The notes under the pieces: model-generated
Seen by the model: the letters and a program-made list of their open reading frames with translations, nothing else
Told to the model about the DNA's origin: nothing
Databases searched by the model: none
DNA from: Allosphingosinicella sp042666435
Lineage (GTDB): Bacteria > Pseudomonadota > Alphaproteobacteria > Sphingomonadales > Sphingomonadaceae
DNA length: 64,000 nucleotides
Direction of reading: 5' to 3'
NCBI RefSeq assembly: GCF_042666435.1
Contig: NZ_JBHTDC010000001.1
Location: 1,612,001 to 1,676,000 of the forward strand
Position numbers and translations under genes: made by a program
Shown: piece by piece, positions 47,981 through 55,411 of the stretch
How positions within the stretch are numbered: the first letter of the stretch is position 1
Layout: every line of letters begins with the position of its first letter

Positions 47981-48187
47981 ATGCAGACCCTCCTCATCAT
48001 CCTCATCGTGCTGGCCGCTGGCGCGACCCTTTTCGTCCTTGTGAAGGGCGTCATCGGCATGGCGCAGGGCCGGGACGTGACCGGCCAGCGCAGCCAGGAT
48101 CTGATGCGCAAGCGGGTGATGTTCCAGGCGCTGGCGATCATCCTGGTCGTTCTGCTGCTCATGTTAGCCGGCACGAGCGGGAACTGA
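47981..48187 (+). CDS. HIG1 domain (twin transmembrane) protein
   Basis: The 68-residue protein consists of two membrane helices (LLIILIVLAAGATLFVLVKG and MFQALAIILVVLLLMLA) joined by a charged loop with the HIG1-type QDLMRKRVMFQALA. In mitochondria relatives stabilise respiratory supercomplexes; bacterial roles are less clear. Its TGA is in the same frame as the next gene and lies 3 nt before its apparent CTG start. Confidence 0.9.
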   Translation: MQTLLIILIVLAAGATLFVLVKGVIGMAQGRDVTGQRSQDLMRKRVMFQALAIILVVLLLMLAGTSGN

Positions 48188-48190
48188 GCG

Positions 48191-48766
48191 CTGGTCAGGC
48201 TCAACAAGATCTACACCCGCACCGGCGATGCCGGCGAAACGGGGCTGGTCGACGGCTCCCGCATTTCCAAGGCGGACGCGCGCATGGCCGCGATCGGTGA
48301 TGTCGATGAGGCCAACAGCGCCATCGGAATCGCCTTGCTTCATGTCCGCGACGCTGAGCACGGCGCGATGTTGTCGCGCATCCAGAACGAGCTGTTCGAT
48401 CTCGGCGCGGATATCGCCACGCCGGGCGAAGATTTCGCGCCGAGCGAGATGACGCTGCGCATCATCCAGGACCAGGTCGACCGGCTCGAGCGCGAGATCG
48501 ACGCGATGAACGCCGGGCTCGACCCGCTGAGGAGCTTCATCCTTCCCGGCGGTGGCGCCGCGGCGGCGCACATCCATCTCGCCCGCGGCATAGTCCGCCG
48601 CGCCGAGCGGTCGGCGGTGGCGGCCGCGCGCGAGGTCCCGCTGAACCCGCTCGCGCTGGCCTATATCAATCGCCTGTCGGACCATCTGTTCGTGCTCGCA
48701 CGCCTCCTCGCCAAATCCGAAGGCGGCGACCTGCTGTGGAAACCGGGCGCGACCAGAGGCGTATAG
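48191..48766 (+). CDS. Cob(I)yrinic acid a,c-diamide adenosyltransferase (PduO type), apparent CTG start
   Basis: The 191-residue protein adenosylates corrinoids with ATP. The ATP-binding N-terminus LNKIYTRTGDAGETGLVDGS and the C-terminal VRRAERSAVAAAREVP and YINRLSDHLFVLAR are complete. The usual start Met-Val-Arg-Leu-Asn-Lys corresponds here to CTG-GTC-AGG-CTC, and a stop lies 3 nt upstream in frame. The next in-frame ATG (48284) would delete the ATP site. So a CTG start coupled to the HIG1 gene is the best reading; a point mutation or sequencing error in ATG is the alternative. Confidence 0.9.
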   Translation: MVRLNKIYTRTGDAGETGLVDGSRISKADARMAAIGDVDEANSAIGIALLHVRDAEHGAMLSRIQNELFDLGADIATPGEDFAPSEMTLRIIQDQVDRLEREIDAMNAGLDPLRSFILPGGGAAAAHIHLARGIVRRAERSAVAAAREVPLNPLALAYINRLSDHLFVLARLLAKSEGGDLLWKPGATRGV

Positions 48767-48798
48767 AAGTGAGCGGCGTCGGGTCGCGAGGAAAAGGC

Positions 48799-50046
48799 AT
48801 GGCGACTCAGGCACTCGATGTAGCGGTGGACGATCTGGCGTTGCGCTTTCGCAAGGTGCGGGCGCTGAGCCGCGCCATCGCCGCGCCGCTCTCCGACGCC
48901 GACGCTACGATCCAGCCGCATCCCGACGCCTCGCCCGCCAAGTGGCATCTGGCGCACACCTCCTGGTTCTTCGAAACCTTCGTGCTCCGCGACCACATGT
49001 CCGGCTACCGCGCCTATGATGAGCGCTGGGGATTCCTGTTCAACAGCTATTATGACGGCGAAGGCGAGCGACATGCCCGTCCCCGGCGTGGAATGCTCAG
49101 CCGGCCCTCGCTGGACGACGTGCTGGCGTGGCGCGACCATGTCGATGCGACGCTGGAAAGCGCTTTGCCGGGCCTTTCCGAGCCCGCGCTCCGCCTCGTC
49201 GAGCTCGGACTCAATCACGAGGAGCAGCATCAGGAGCTGATGCTCACCGACATCCTCGCGACCTTCGCCGAAAATCCGCTGCTCCCGGCCATGTGGGACG
49301 CGACCCCGGCGCCGCCCGCGCCGGTGCCGCCGCCCGTCCGCTGGATCGAGGGAAAGAGCGGGATCGTCCTGACCGGCCATGCTGGCCACGGCTTCGCCTT
49401 CGATTGCGAGTCGCCGCGGCACGAGGTGCTGTTGCATCCCCACGCGCTCGCCGATCGGCTCGTCACCAACGGCGAATGGCAGCTTTTCATGGAAGAGGGC
49501 GGCTACGCCTCGGCCGCGCACTGGTTGTCGGATGGGTGGACCTGGGTCCGCGAGAACAGGATAGAGGCGCCGCTCTACTGGCGCCGCTCGGAAGGCGGTT
49601 GGGAGCGCTTCGGCCTCGATGGTTCGCGCCCGGTCGAGCCTGGCGAGCCGGTCTGCCACATCAGCTATTACGAGGCAGACGCCTTTGCCCGCTGGGCTGG
49701 AGCGCGGCTGCCGACCGAGGCGGAATGGGAATCGGCGGCGGACGGGGCGGATGCCGCCGCCGGGCGGCAGCTCGACGAAGCCGGCCCGGTGCGTCCGCTG
49801 GGCGGCGCCAGCCTGTTCGGCGACGTCTGGCAATGGACGATGAGCGCTTTCCTTCCCTATCCGGGCTTCGAATCCGCCAGCGGGACGGTCGGCGAGTATA
49901 ACGGCAAGTTCATGTCGGGGCAGATGGTGTTGAAGGGCGCCAGTTGCGCGACGCCCCGTGGCCATTCGCGCGCCAGCTATCGCAATTTCTTCTATCCTCA
50001 CCAACGCTGGCAATTCACCGGTCTCAGGCTCGCGCGCAATGGCTGA
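48799..50046 (+). CDS. egtB: Ergothioneine biosynthesis sulfoxide synthase EgtB
   Basis: The 415-residue protein joins hercynine to a thiol substrate through an Fe(II) site. An N-terminal DinB-like domain carries the iron ligands in WHLAHTSWFFE and NHEEQHQEL, and a C-terminal FGE-sulfatase-like domain follows (NGEWQLFMEEGGY, HISYYEADAFARWAGARLPT, EWES, LFGDVWQWTMSAFLPYPGF, GASCATPRGHSRASYRNFF). The start MATQALDVAVDD is preceded by GAGGAAAAGG. It overlaps egtD by 8 nt. Confidence 0.95.
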   Translation: MATQALDVAVDDLALRFRKVRALSRAIAAPLSDADATIQPHPDASPAKWHLAHTSWFFETFVLRDHMSGYRAYDERWGFLFNSYYDGEGERHARPRRGMLSRPSLDDVLAWRDHVDATLESALPGLSEPALRLVELGLNHEEQHQELMLTDILATFAENPLLPAMWDATPAPPAPVPPPVRWIEGKSGIVLTGHAGHGFAFDCESPRHEVLLHPHALADRLVTNGEWQLFMEEGGYASAAHWLSDGWTWVRENRIEAPLYWRRSEGGWERFGLDGSRPVEPGEPVCHISYYEADAFARWAGARLPTEAEWESAADGADAAAGRQLDEAGPVRPLGGASLFGDVWQWTMSAFLPYPGFESASGTVGEYNGKFMSGQMVLKGASCATPRGHSRASYRNFFYPHQRWQFTGLRLARNG

Positions 50047-50992
50047 AATGGAGGTAGACCCCGCCTTCCGAGCCGACGTCCTGTCCGGGCTCGCCGCGCC
50101 GATCCGAGCCGTGCCCGCGCGCTGGCTCTACGACCGGCGCGGCTCCGAGCTGTTCGAGCGGATCACCGAGCTTCCCGAATATTATCCGACCCGCGTCGAA
50201 CGCGGCCTGCTCGAACGCTATAGTGCTGATGTGGCGCGGATCGCCGGCACCGGAGACGCGGTGGTCGAATTCGGCTCCGGCTCCTCGGCCAAGACCCCGA
50301 TCCTGCTGAGGGCGGTCGCGCCCTCGGCCTATGTGCCGATCGACATATCCGGCAATTTCCTGCGCGATTCGTCGGCCGCCCTGCAAAAGGACTTTCCGGA
50401 GCTTCCGATCTACCCGGTGGAAGGCGATTTCATGAAGCCGATCGTCCTGCCGCCCGAAGTGGCGCGGGCGACCAAGCTCGGCTTCTTCCCGGGCTCGACC
50501 ATCGGCAACATGGTCGCGCGCACCTCCGTCGACCTCCTCCGCGCGATGAAGGACACGCTCGGCGTTGGCGCCTTCCTTCTGATCGGCATGGACAGGTTGA
50601 AGGACGTGGACACGCTGATCCGCGCCTATGACGACGCGCAGGGCGTGACGGCCGCGTTCAACATGAACCTTCTTCACCGCATCAACGCCGAGCTGAACGG
50701 CGATATTCCGCTCGACGCATTCCGCCACCGCGCGATCTGGAACGACAGGATGGCCCGGATCGAAATGCATCTGGAGGCGGTTCGGAACGTCGCTTTCGCC
50801 GTTGAAGGGCAAAGCTTCGCTTTCAAGGCCGGCGAGACCATCCACACCGAGAACAGCCACAAATACGGCCTCCGCGACTCCCGCCTCCTCCTTCGCGCCG
50901 CCGGCTGGGGCCTCTGCCGGGAATGGACCGACGAGGACGACCAGTTCGCCCTCATACTCGCCGAGGCCGAGGCCCCGAGGTTCGCGCCTTAG
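50039..50992 (+). CDS. egtD: L-histidine N-alpha-methyltransferase EgtD
   Basis: The 317-residue SAM-dependent enzyme trimethylates histidine to hercynine, the first ergothioneine step. SAM site VVEFGSGSSAKTPILL, substrate-site motifs PVEGDFMKPI, GFFPGSTIGNM and FNMNLLHRINAELNGDI, and ETIHTENSHKY are visible. An ATG 9 nt downstream is an alternative start. Its stop overlaps that of the convergent amidohydrolase by 4 nt. Confidence 0.95.
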   Translation: MAEMEVDPAFRADVLSGLAAPIRAVPARWLYDRRGSELFERITELPEYYPTRVERGLLERYSADVARIAGTGDAVVEFGSGSSAKTPILLRAVAPSAYVPIDISGNFLRDSSAALQKDFPELPIYPVEGDFMKPIVLPPEVARATKLGFFPGSTIGNMVARTSVDLLRAMKDTLGVGAFLLIGMDRLKDVDTLIRAYDDAQGVTAAFNMNLLHRINAELNGDIPLDAFRHRAIWNDRMARIEMHLEAVRNVAFAVEGQSFAFKAGETIHTENSHKYGLRDSRLLLRAAGWGLCREWTDEDDQFALILAEAEAPRFAP

Positions 50993-52257
50993 TCGCTCTT
51001 CACCACTTCGCCGCCCTTGATCACCACGTCGACATTTTCGAGCTGGCGCACGTCGGCGAGCGGATCGCCATCGACCGCGATGATATCGCCGTAGCGCCCG
51101 GCCGCGATGGCTCCGACATCGCGCTCCCGTCCCAGCGCCTGGGCGGCGTTCCGTGTCGCCGCCTGGATGGCTTCCATGGGCGTCATCCCATATTCGGTCA
51201 TGATCCGGAACTGGCCGCCGGCGGTGCCGTGCGGCATCACGCCGGCGTCGGTGGCGAAGACCATCTTCGCGCCCGCTTCATGCGCCGCGCGGAAATTGTC
51301 GCGCTGCAATTGGGCGATCTCGCGGTCCTTGCGGAGATTGTCCTCCATGACGCCGTTCCTCGCGCCCTCGGCTTGCGTATATTCGGTGTTGAAAATGTCC
51401 ATCGCCAGCCAGGTGCCATGTTCCTTGGCGAGGCGGATGCCTTCGGCGTCGATAAGCGACGCATGCTCGATCGTGTCGATGCCGGCGCGGATGGCCGCCT
51501 TGATGCCCGCCGCGCCATGGGCGTGGGCGGCGACCTTGAGCCCCCATTGATGCGCCTCGTCGGCGATGGCGCGCAATTCCTCCTCGGAAAGCTGCTGCTG
51601 CCCCGGCTCGGTGTTGCGCGAGAAGACGCCGCCGGTCGCGCAGACCTTGATGACCTCGGCGCCATATTTGCGCTGCTCGCGGACGCGCTTCCTCAATTCC
51701 TGCGCCCCGTCGCCCACCGCCTTGCCGACCGCCTCGAAGGACGGGGGAAGATATGTGCTGTCGCAATGGCCGCCGGTGGCCGAAAGGGCGTGGGCGGCCG
51801 GCACGATGCGCGGCCCTTCCATCAAGCCCTCCTCGATCGCCTGCTTGTAGGCGACGTCCGAATAGCCTTCGGAGCCGACGTTGCGGACGGTGGTGAAGCC
51901 CGCGTGGAGCATGTCACGGGCATTGCCGACGCCTTGGACCGGCCAGAAGAGATCGGTGAACTGGAGGCTCGAATAACCGCCGTAGCGAGGATTGCTGTCG
52001 AGATGGACATGCATGTCGATAAGGCCGGGAAGCAAGGTCTTGCCGGGCAGGTCGATGCGCTCGGCGCCTTCCGGCAGCGCCGTCGCCGCGCCCGTCTCGA
52101 CCTTGGTTATCCGGCCGTCGACGATCGTGACGACCGGCTGCTCGATCACTCGCCCGGCGAGCACGTCGACCATCCTGTCGGCCGTGACGACCACGGTCTC
52201 GGCCTGCGCGCCGGCGGCCATCGCGGCTAGCACTGCCGCACCAACATATCGGATCAT
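50989..52257 (-). CDS. Secreted metal-dependent amidohydrolase
   Basis: The protein is about 422 residues with a signal peptide (MIRYVGAAVLAAMAAGAQA) and the amidohydrolase fold: metal-binding LLPGLIDMHVHLDSN, carbamylated-Lys candidate AEVIKVCATGG, HAHGAAGIKAAIRAGIDTIE, and Asp in VFATDAGVMPHG. It resembles imidazolonepropionase-like and Xaa-Pro dipeptidase-like members, which often hydrolyse dipeptides or cyclic amides. An ATG one codon earlier (52258-52260) is equally possible. Confidence 0.9.
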   Translation of the reverse strand: MIRYVGAAVLAAMAAGAQAETVVVTADRMVDVLAGRVIEQPVVTIVDGRITKVETGAATALPEGAERIDLPGKTLLPGLIDMHVHLDSNPRYGGYSSLQFTDLFWPVQGVGNARDMLHAGFTTVRNVGSEGYSDVAYKQAIEEGLMEGPRIVPAAHALSATGGHCDSTYLPPSFEAVGKAVGDGAQELRKRVREQRKYGAEVIKVCATGGVFSRNTEPGQQQLSEEELRAIADEAHQWGLKVAAHAHGAAGIKAAIRAGIDTIEHASLIDAEGIRLAKEHGTWLAMDIFNTEYTQAEGARNGVMEDNLRKDREIAQLQRDNFRAAHEAGAKMVFATDAGVMPHGTAGGQFRIMTEYGMTPMEAIQAATRNAAQALGRERDVGAIAAGRYGDIIAVDGDPLADVRQLENVDVVIKGGEVVKSD

Positions 52258-52270
52258 CATTCCCCCCCCT

Positions 52271-52349
52271 CGTTCCAACGAAAGCCGGAACCTCATTTCA
52301 CCTTCCGGAGCGGCAGGGAAGAGAGATTCCGGCCTTCGACCGAATGACG
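52271..52349. repeat. Degenerate palindromic repeat (family of 58888-58972)
   Basis: CGTTCCAACGAAAGCCGGAAC at the left and GAGATTCCGGCCTTCGACCG with AATGACG at the right form imperfect inverted arms. The core AAAGCCGG-GAGATTCC matches the element after the fRMsr gene. Confidence 0.6.
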
Positions 52350-52362
52350 CGGGACGGACGCC

Positions 52363-52959
52363 TTATTGCGGCGCCTGTTGTGACAACTCCCGCGCCCGGT
52401 TGAGGTGCTGCTGGATCGGCCCGGCGACGGCGGTGGCGTGTTGCTGCAGCTCGGGCACATCGCCGCTCTGGGCATAGCCCTGCACCATCGCCAGCGCCTT
52501 CTGATGCGCCGCGATCTGCTGCATCAGATAGGTCTGGTCGAACGTCGCGGCCTCGGCCGCCCGGAGCGCCTCCATGTTCGCCTGCTGCTCCGCGCTCATC
52601 TCGGGCGTCACCGTGATCGGCGGCTGTGCCTGCTGGGCGGCGGTCATCAGGTCCGCGGTCGCTTTCTCATGGTCGGTGACGATCATCTGGGCCAGCGCAT
52701 CGATGTCGGCATTCTCCGATCTCTCCATGGCGAGGCGCGCGCTTTCGATCTCGTACAGGTCGCTCGCCGCGGCCATCGCGGCATATTCCTGGCCCGATGC
52801 CGGCACGGCCCCGTCGGCGGGCGCCATGTCGTTCATCGCCATATCGTCGGCCATCGCCAGATTGTCGGCGGCCGTCATATTGTCGGACTCCGCGCCACTC
52901 CCGCCGCAAGCCGTCAGCGCGAGCGCGGCGCCCGACGCCATCAGGATCGTGAGTTTCAT
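52363..52959 (-). CDS. DUF4142 lipoprotein
   Basis: The 198-residue protein starts MKLTILMASGAALALTACGG, with lipobox LTAC, a Met/Asp/Ala-rich linker and the DUF4142 four-helix domain (MAAASDLYEIESARLAMERS, ADIDALAQMIVTDHEKATAD, FDQTYLMQQIAAHQKALAMV). Such proteins are periplasmic and ferritin-like in fold; no enzymatic role is proven. Met-rich repeats (NMTAADNLAMADDMAMNDM) could bind metals, but that is inference. Confidence 0.9.
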   Translation of the reverse strand: MKLTILMASGAALALTACGGSGAESDNMTAADNLAMADDMAMNDMAPADGAVPASGQEYAAMAAASDLYEIESARLAMERSENADIDALAQMIVTDHEKATADLMTAAQQAQPPITVTPEMSAEQQANMEALRAAEAATFDQTYLMQQIAAHQKALAMVQGYAQSGDVPELQQHATAVAGPIQQHLNRARELSQQAPQ

Positions 52960-53035
52960 GATCTCTCTCCCTCATCCGTGACGGATGATCCCGGCGACAA
53001 CGACAAAGCGCCTCACTCCGTTCCGTGCTCGCCGT

Positions 53036-53296
53036 TCAGGCGGGGCGAGGCGGATCGGTCATCTCCATGAAGGCGCGCGCCGCCTCCCGGTCCGCCCGAT
53101 CCTCGAATATGGCGTCGAGATCGGGCGCGGCCCCGAGCATGTGGAGCAATGCCCACAGAGCGAACCGGTGCCCTCGATCCGTCTCCAGGCCCAGGTCCAC
53201 CTGCATCCGCTCGATCCCGGCCGCGAGCGCGGACGACGGCACCGCGGCCAGGTCGACGGTCCCGAAATAGCGGCGCAACTGATCGTCGAAATTCAT
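53036..53296 (-). CDS. Small conserved hypothetical protein
   Basis: An 86-residue protein starting MNFDDQLRRYFGTVDLAAVP, helical and acidic, with RFALWALLHMLGAAPDLDAI and AREAARAFMEMTDPPRP-like end. No signal peptide or membrane segment. It looks like a real small cytosolic protein because codon use is normal and the sequence has a consistent amphipathic pattern, but no function is known. Confidence 0.6.
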   Translation of the reverse strand: MNFDDQLRRYFGTVDLAAVPSSALAAGIERMQVDLGLETDRGHRFALWALLHMLGAAPDLDAIFEDRADREAARAFMEMTDPPRPA

Positions 53297-53391
53297 GTGT
53301 CGCAGCCCTTCCGCGGCCTTGCCCCGCCGCCATTCCTTGTCCGCCGGCGAGTTTCAATTGTCGGACCGCTTGCCTGGAAACTCTTTCCCAC

Positions 53392-53420
53392 GTGACTTCT
53401 TGCCGTATTATGTATATAAT
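53392..53420 (+). promoter_or_regulatory. Sigma-70-like promoter for the small hydrophobic protein gene
   Basis: GTGACT (53392-53397), 17-nt spacer, TATAAT (53415-53420): a -10 box identical to consensus in a short AT-rich patch. It lies 25 nt before the ATG, so the leader is very short and includes AGGAGG. Confidence 0.65.
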
Positions 53421-53445
53421 ACACTGACATCAGGAGGTAGAAACG

Positions 53446-53592
53446 ATGTTCGAGGATCCCGTTGCCAAACGAACGGCGATCGCGGCCGCGATCGGTGCGG
53501 TGATCGCGATTCCGGTCCCATTCGTGGGTCCGATATTCGGCGCGATCGTCGGCGCGGGCGTCGGCTATCTGTCGGCCAAGCGGCGCGGCTGA
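53446..53592 (+). CDS. Small glycine/isoleucine-rich hydrophobic protein (48 aa)
   Basis: A 48-residue frame starting MFEDPVAKRTAIAAAIGAVI and ending in a basic tail (SAKRRG). The middle is one long hydrophobic stretch rich in Gly, Ala, Ile and Val with a central Pro-Val-Pro-Phe, suggesting a membrane hairpin or glycine-zipper peptide. AGGAGG stands 8 nt before the ATG and a strong promoter precedes it, so expression is well supported. I know no family function; resemblance to other short glycine-zipper proteins is general. Confidence 0.75.
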   Translation: MFEDPVAKRTAIAAAIGAVIAIPVPFVGPIFGAIVGAGVGYLSAKRRG

Positions 53593-53638
53593 CGCAGGGA
53601 TCGTGCTTCGAACCGGACAGGCTCCGAGATTCCTTGCC

Positions 53639-55033
53639 TCAATAATGCAGCGCCCGGCCATAGGCGTCGAGGACGCTCTCGTGCATCATCTCAGAGAGGG
53701 TCGGGTGCGGGAAGACGGTGTGCATCAAATCTTCCTCGGTGGTTTCGAGCTGGCGGGCGATGGCGTAGCCCTGGATGAGCTCGGTCACTTCCGCGCCGAC
53801 CATGTGCGCGCCCAATAGCTCTCCCGTGGTCTCGTCGAACACCGTCTTGATGAAGCCCTCCGCCTCGCCCAGCGCGATCGCCTTGCCGTTGCCGATGAAG
53901 GGGAATTTGCCGACCTTCACCTTGCGGCCCTCCTCCTTGGCTTTCGCTTCGGTCAGGCCGATGCTGGCGACCTGCGGGCGGGAATAGGTGCAGCCCGGGA
54001 TGTTCCAGGTTTCGAACGGGTGCGGCTTGTTGCCGGCAATCGCCTCGACGCAAACCACGCCCTCATGGCTCGCTTTGTGCGCCAGCCAGGGCGGGCCGGT
54101 TACGTCGCCGATCGCGTAGATCCCTTCCACATTGGTGCGGGCATAGCCGTCGACGACGATATGGCCGCGCTCCGTCTTCACGCCCAGCGCCTCGAGGCCG
54201 ATAGCCTCGCTGTTGGGCGCGATGCCGATGGCGACGATGGCGTGGGAGAAGTCGTCAGCCGAGACTTTGCCGTCCTTGCCCTTGATCGAGGCTTTGACGC
54301 CCTTGCCCGAAGCCTCCAACTTCTCGACTCCCGCGCCGACATGGATTTTCATGCCCTGCTTGGTGAGCGCCTTGAGCATGAACGCCGAGACCTCCTCGTC
54401 CTCCACCGGCAGGATGCGGTCGAGCATTTCGACGATGGTCACCTCCGCGCCCATGTCCGAATAGAAGCTGGCGAACTCGACCCCGATCGCGCCCGAGCCG
54501 ATGACGAGCAATTTGGTCGGCATCTCCTTCGGCACCATCGCGTGGCGATAGGTCCAGATCCGCTCCCCGTCCGCCTTGGCGAACGGCAGATCCCGCGCCC
54601 GCGCGCCGGTGGCGATGATGATATGCTTGGCGGCCAGCTCCGTCGTCTTCCCGTCCTTGACGACGCTCAGCGTCCCCTTGCCCGTGATCTTCCCGTCGCC
54701 CTCGACGACGGCGATCTTGTTCTTCTTCATCAGCCCCTTCACGCCCATGTTGAGCTGCCCCGCCACCTTGCGGCTGCGATCGACGATCTTGGCGAGATCG
54801 AACCCCGTCTTCTCCGCGCTGAGGCCGTAGGTGGAGGCATGGGTCAGATAATGGTTGATCTCCGAGGTGCGCAGCAGCGCCTTGGTCGGAATGCACCCCC
54901 AGTTGAGGCAGATGCCCCCCAGCTTCTCCCGCTCGACGATGGCGACTTTCATGCCAAGCTGCGACGCGCGAATAGCGGCGACATAGCCGCCTGGCCCCGA
55001 GCCAAGGACGATGAGGTCGTAAGTGTCAGCCAT
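53639..55033 (-). CDS. lpdA: Dihydrolipoyl dehydrogenase (E3)
   Basis: The 464-residue flavoprotein reoxidises dihydrolipoamide for the 2-oxoacid dehydrogenase complexes. FAD site DLIVLGSGPGGYVAAIRA, redox disulfide GGICLNWGCIPTKAL, NAD site LLVIGSGAIGVEFASFY, and the active-site His-Glu pair near the end (HPTLSEMMHESV) are present. It lies downstream of aceF with one small gene between, and its start touches that gene's stop. Confidence 0.96.
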   Translation of the reverse strand: MADTYDLIVLGSGPGGYVAAIRASQLGMKVAIVEREKLGGICLNWGCIPTKALLRTSEINHYLTHASTYGLSAEKTGFDLAKIVDRSRKVAGQLNMGVKGLMKKNKIAVVEGDGKITGKGTLSVVKDGKTTELAAKHIIIATGARARDLPFAKADGERIWTYRHAMVPKEMPTKLLVIGSGAIGVEFASFYSDMGAEVTIVEMLDRILPVEDEEVSAFMLKALTKQGMKIHVGAGVEKLEASGKGVKASIKGKDGKVSADDFSHAIVAIGIAPNSEAIGLEALGVKTERGHIVVDGYARTNVEGIYAIGDVTGPPWLAHKASHEGVVCVEAIAGNKPHPFETWNIPGCTYSRPQVASIGLTEAKAKEEGRKVKVGKFPFIGNGKAIALGEAEGFIKTVFDETTGELLGAHMVGAEVTELIQGYAIARQLETTEEDLMHTVFPHPTLSEMMHESVLDAYGRALHY

Positions 55034-55411
55034 CTAGTGAGCCTTCCGAGGATGAAGAACAATCAGACGATGCAATGCTGCCCATGCGAGGGCGGTCAAA
55101 AGAGCGAAGATGAAGCCGATGAAAGCGAGTTCCAAAATGAGTCCGAATGCGAATAACGTCATCGCAACTCCGAGGGGTGCGGCAACGAAGGCGACGACGC
55201 CGTAGTCTGACCAAGTCTCGAACTGAAACCTGGAGAATGTCCAGAATAACGAAAGCAGCACTGATCCGACGAGGGTGAAAGGGAAGGAAACAGCGAAAAC
55301 AAGGAAGAAGCCTTGGAGAATCCCTTCGATGGCAGCGATAAAAAGTGATCCTGCAAACGAGCCGGCGACCGCAGGCGCAAAACTAAGGAAGAGGAACCAT
55401 CCAAGCCTCAA
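55034..55411 (-). CDS. Uncharacterised membrane protein between aceF and lpdA
   Basis: The 125-residue protein has three or four hydrophobic segments (FLFLSFAPAVAGSFAGSLFI, FFLVFAVSFPFTLVGSVLL, DYGVVAFVAAPLGVAMTLF, LAFIGFIFALLTALAWAA). The start is TTG overlapping the aceF stop (TTGA), and its own stop is directly before the lpdA ATG, so it is fully embedded in the operon. It is clearly less GC-rich than its neighbours. No family recognised; the frame is convincing by its membrane pattern and packing, not by homology. Confidence 0.7.
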   Translation of the reverse strand: MRLGWFLFLSFAPAVAGSFAGSLFIAAIEGILQGFFLVFAVSFPFTLVGSVLLSLFWTFSRFQFETWSDYGVVAFVAAPLGVAMTLFAFGLILELAFIGFIFALLTALAWAALHRLIVLHPRKAH

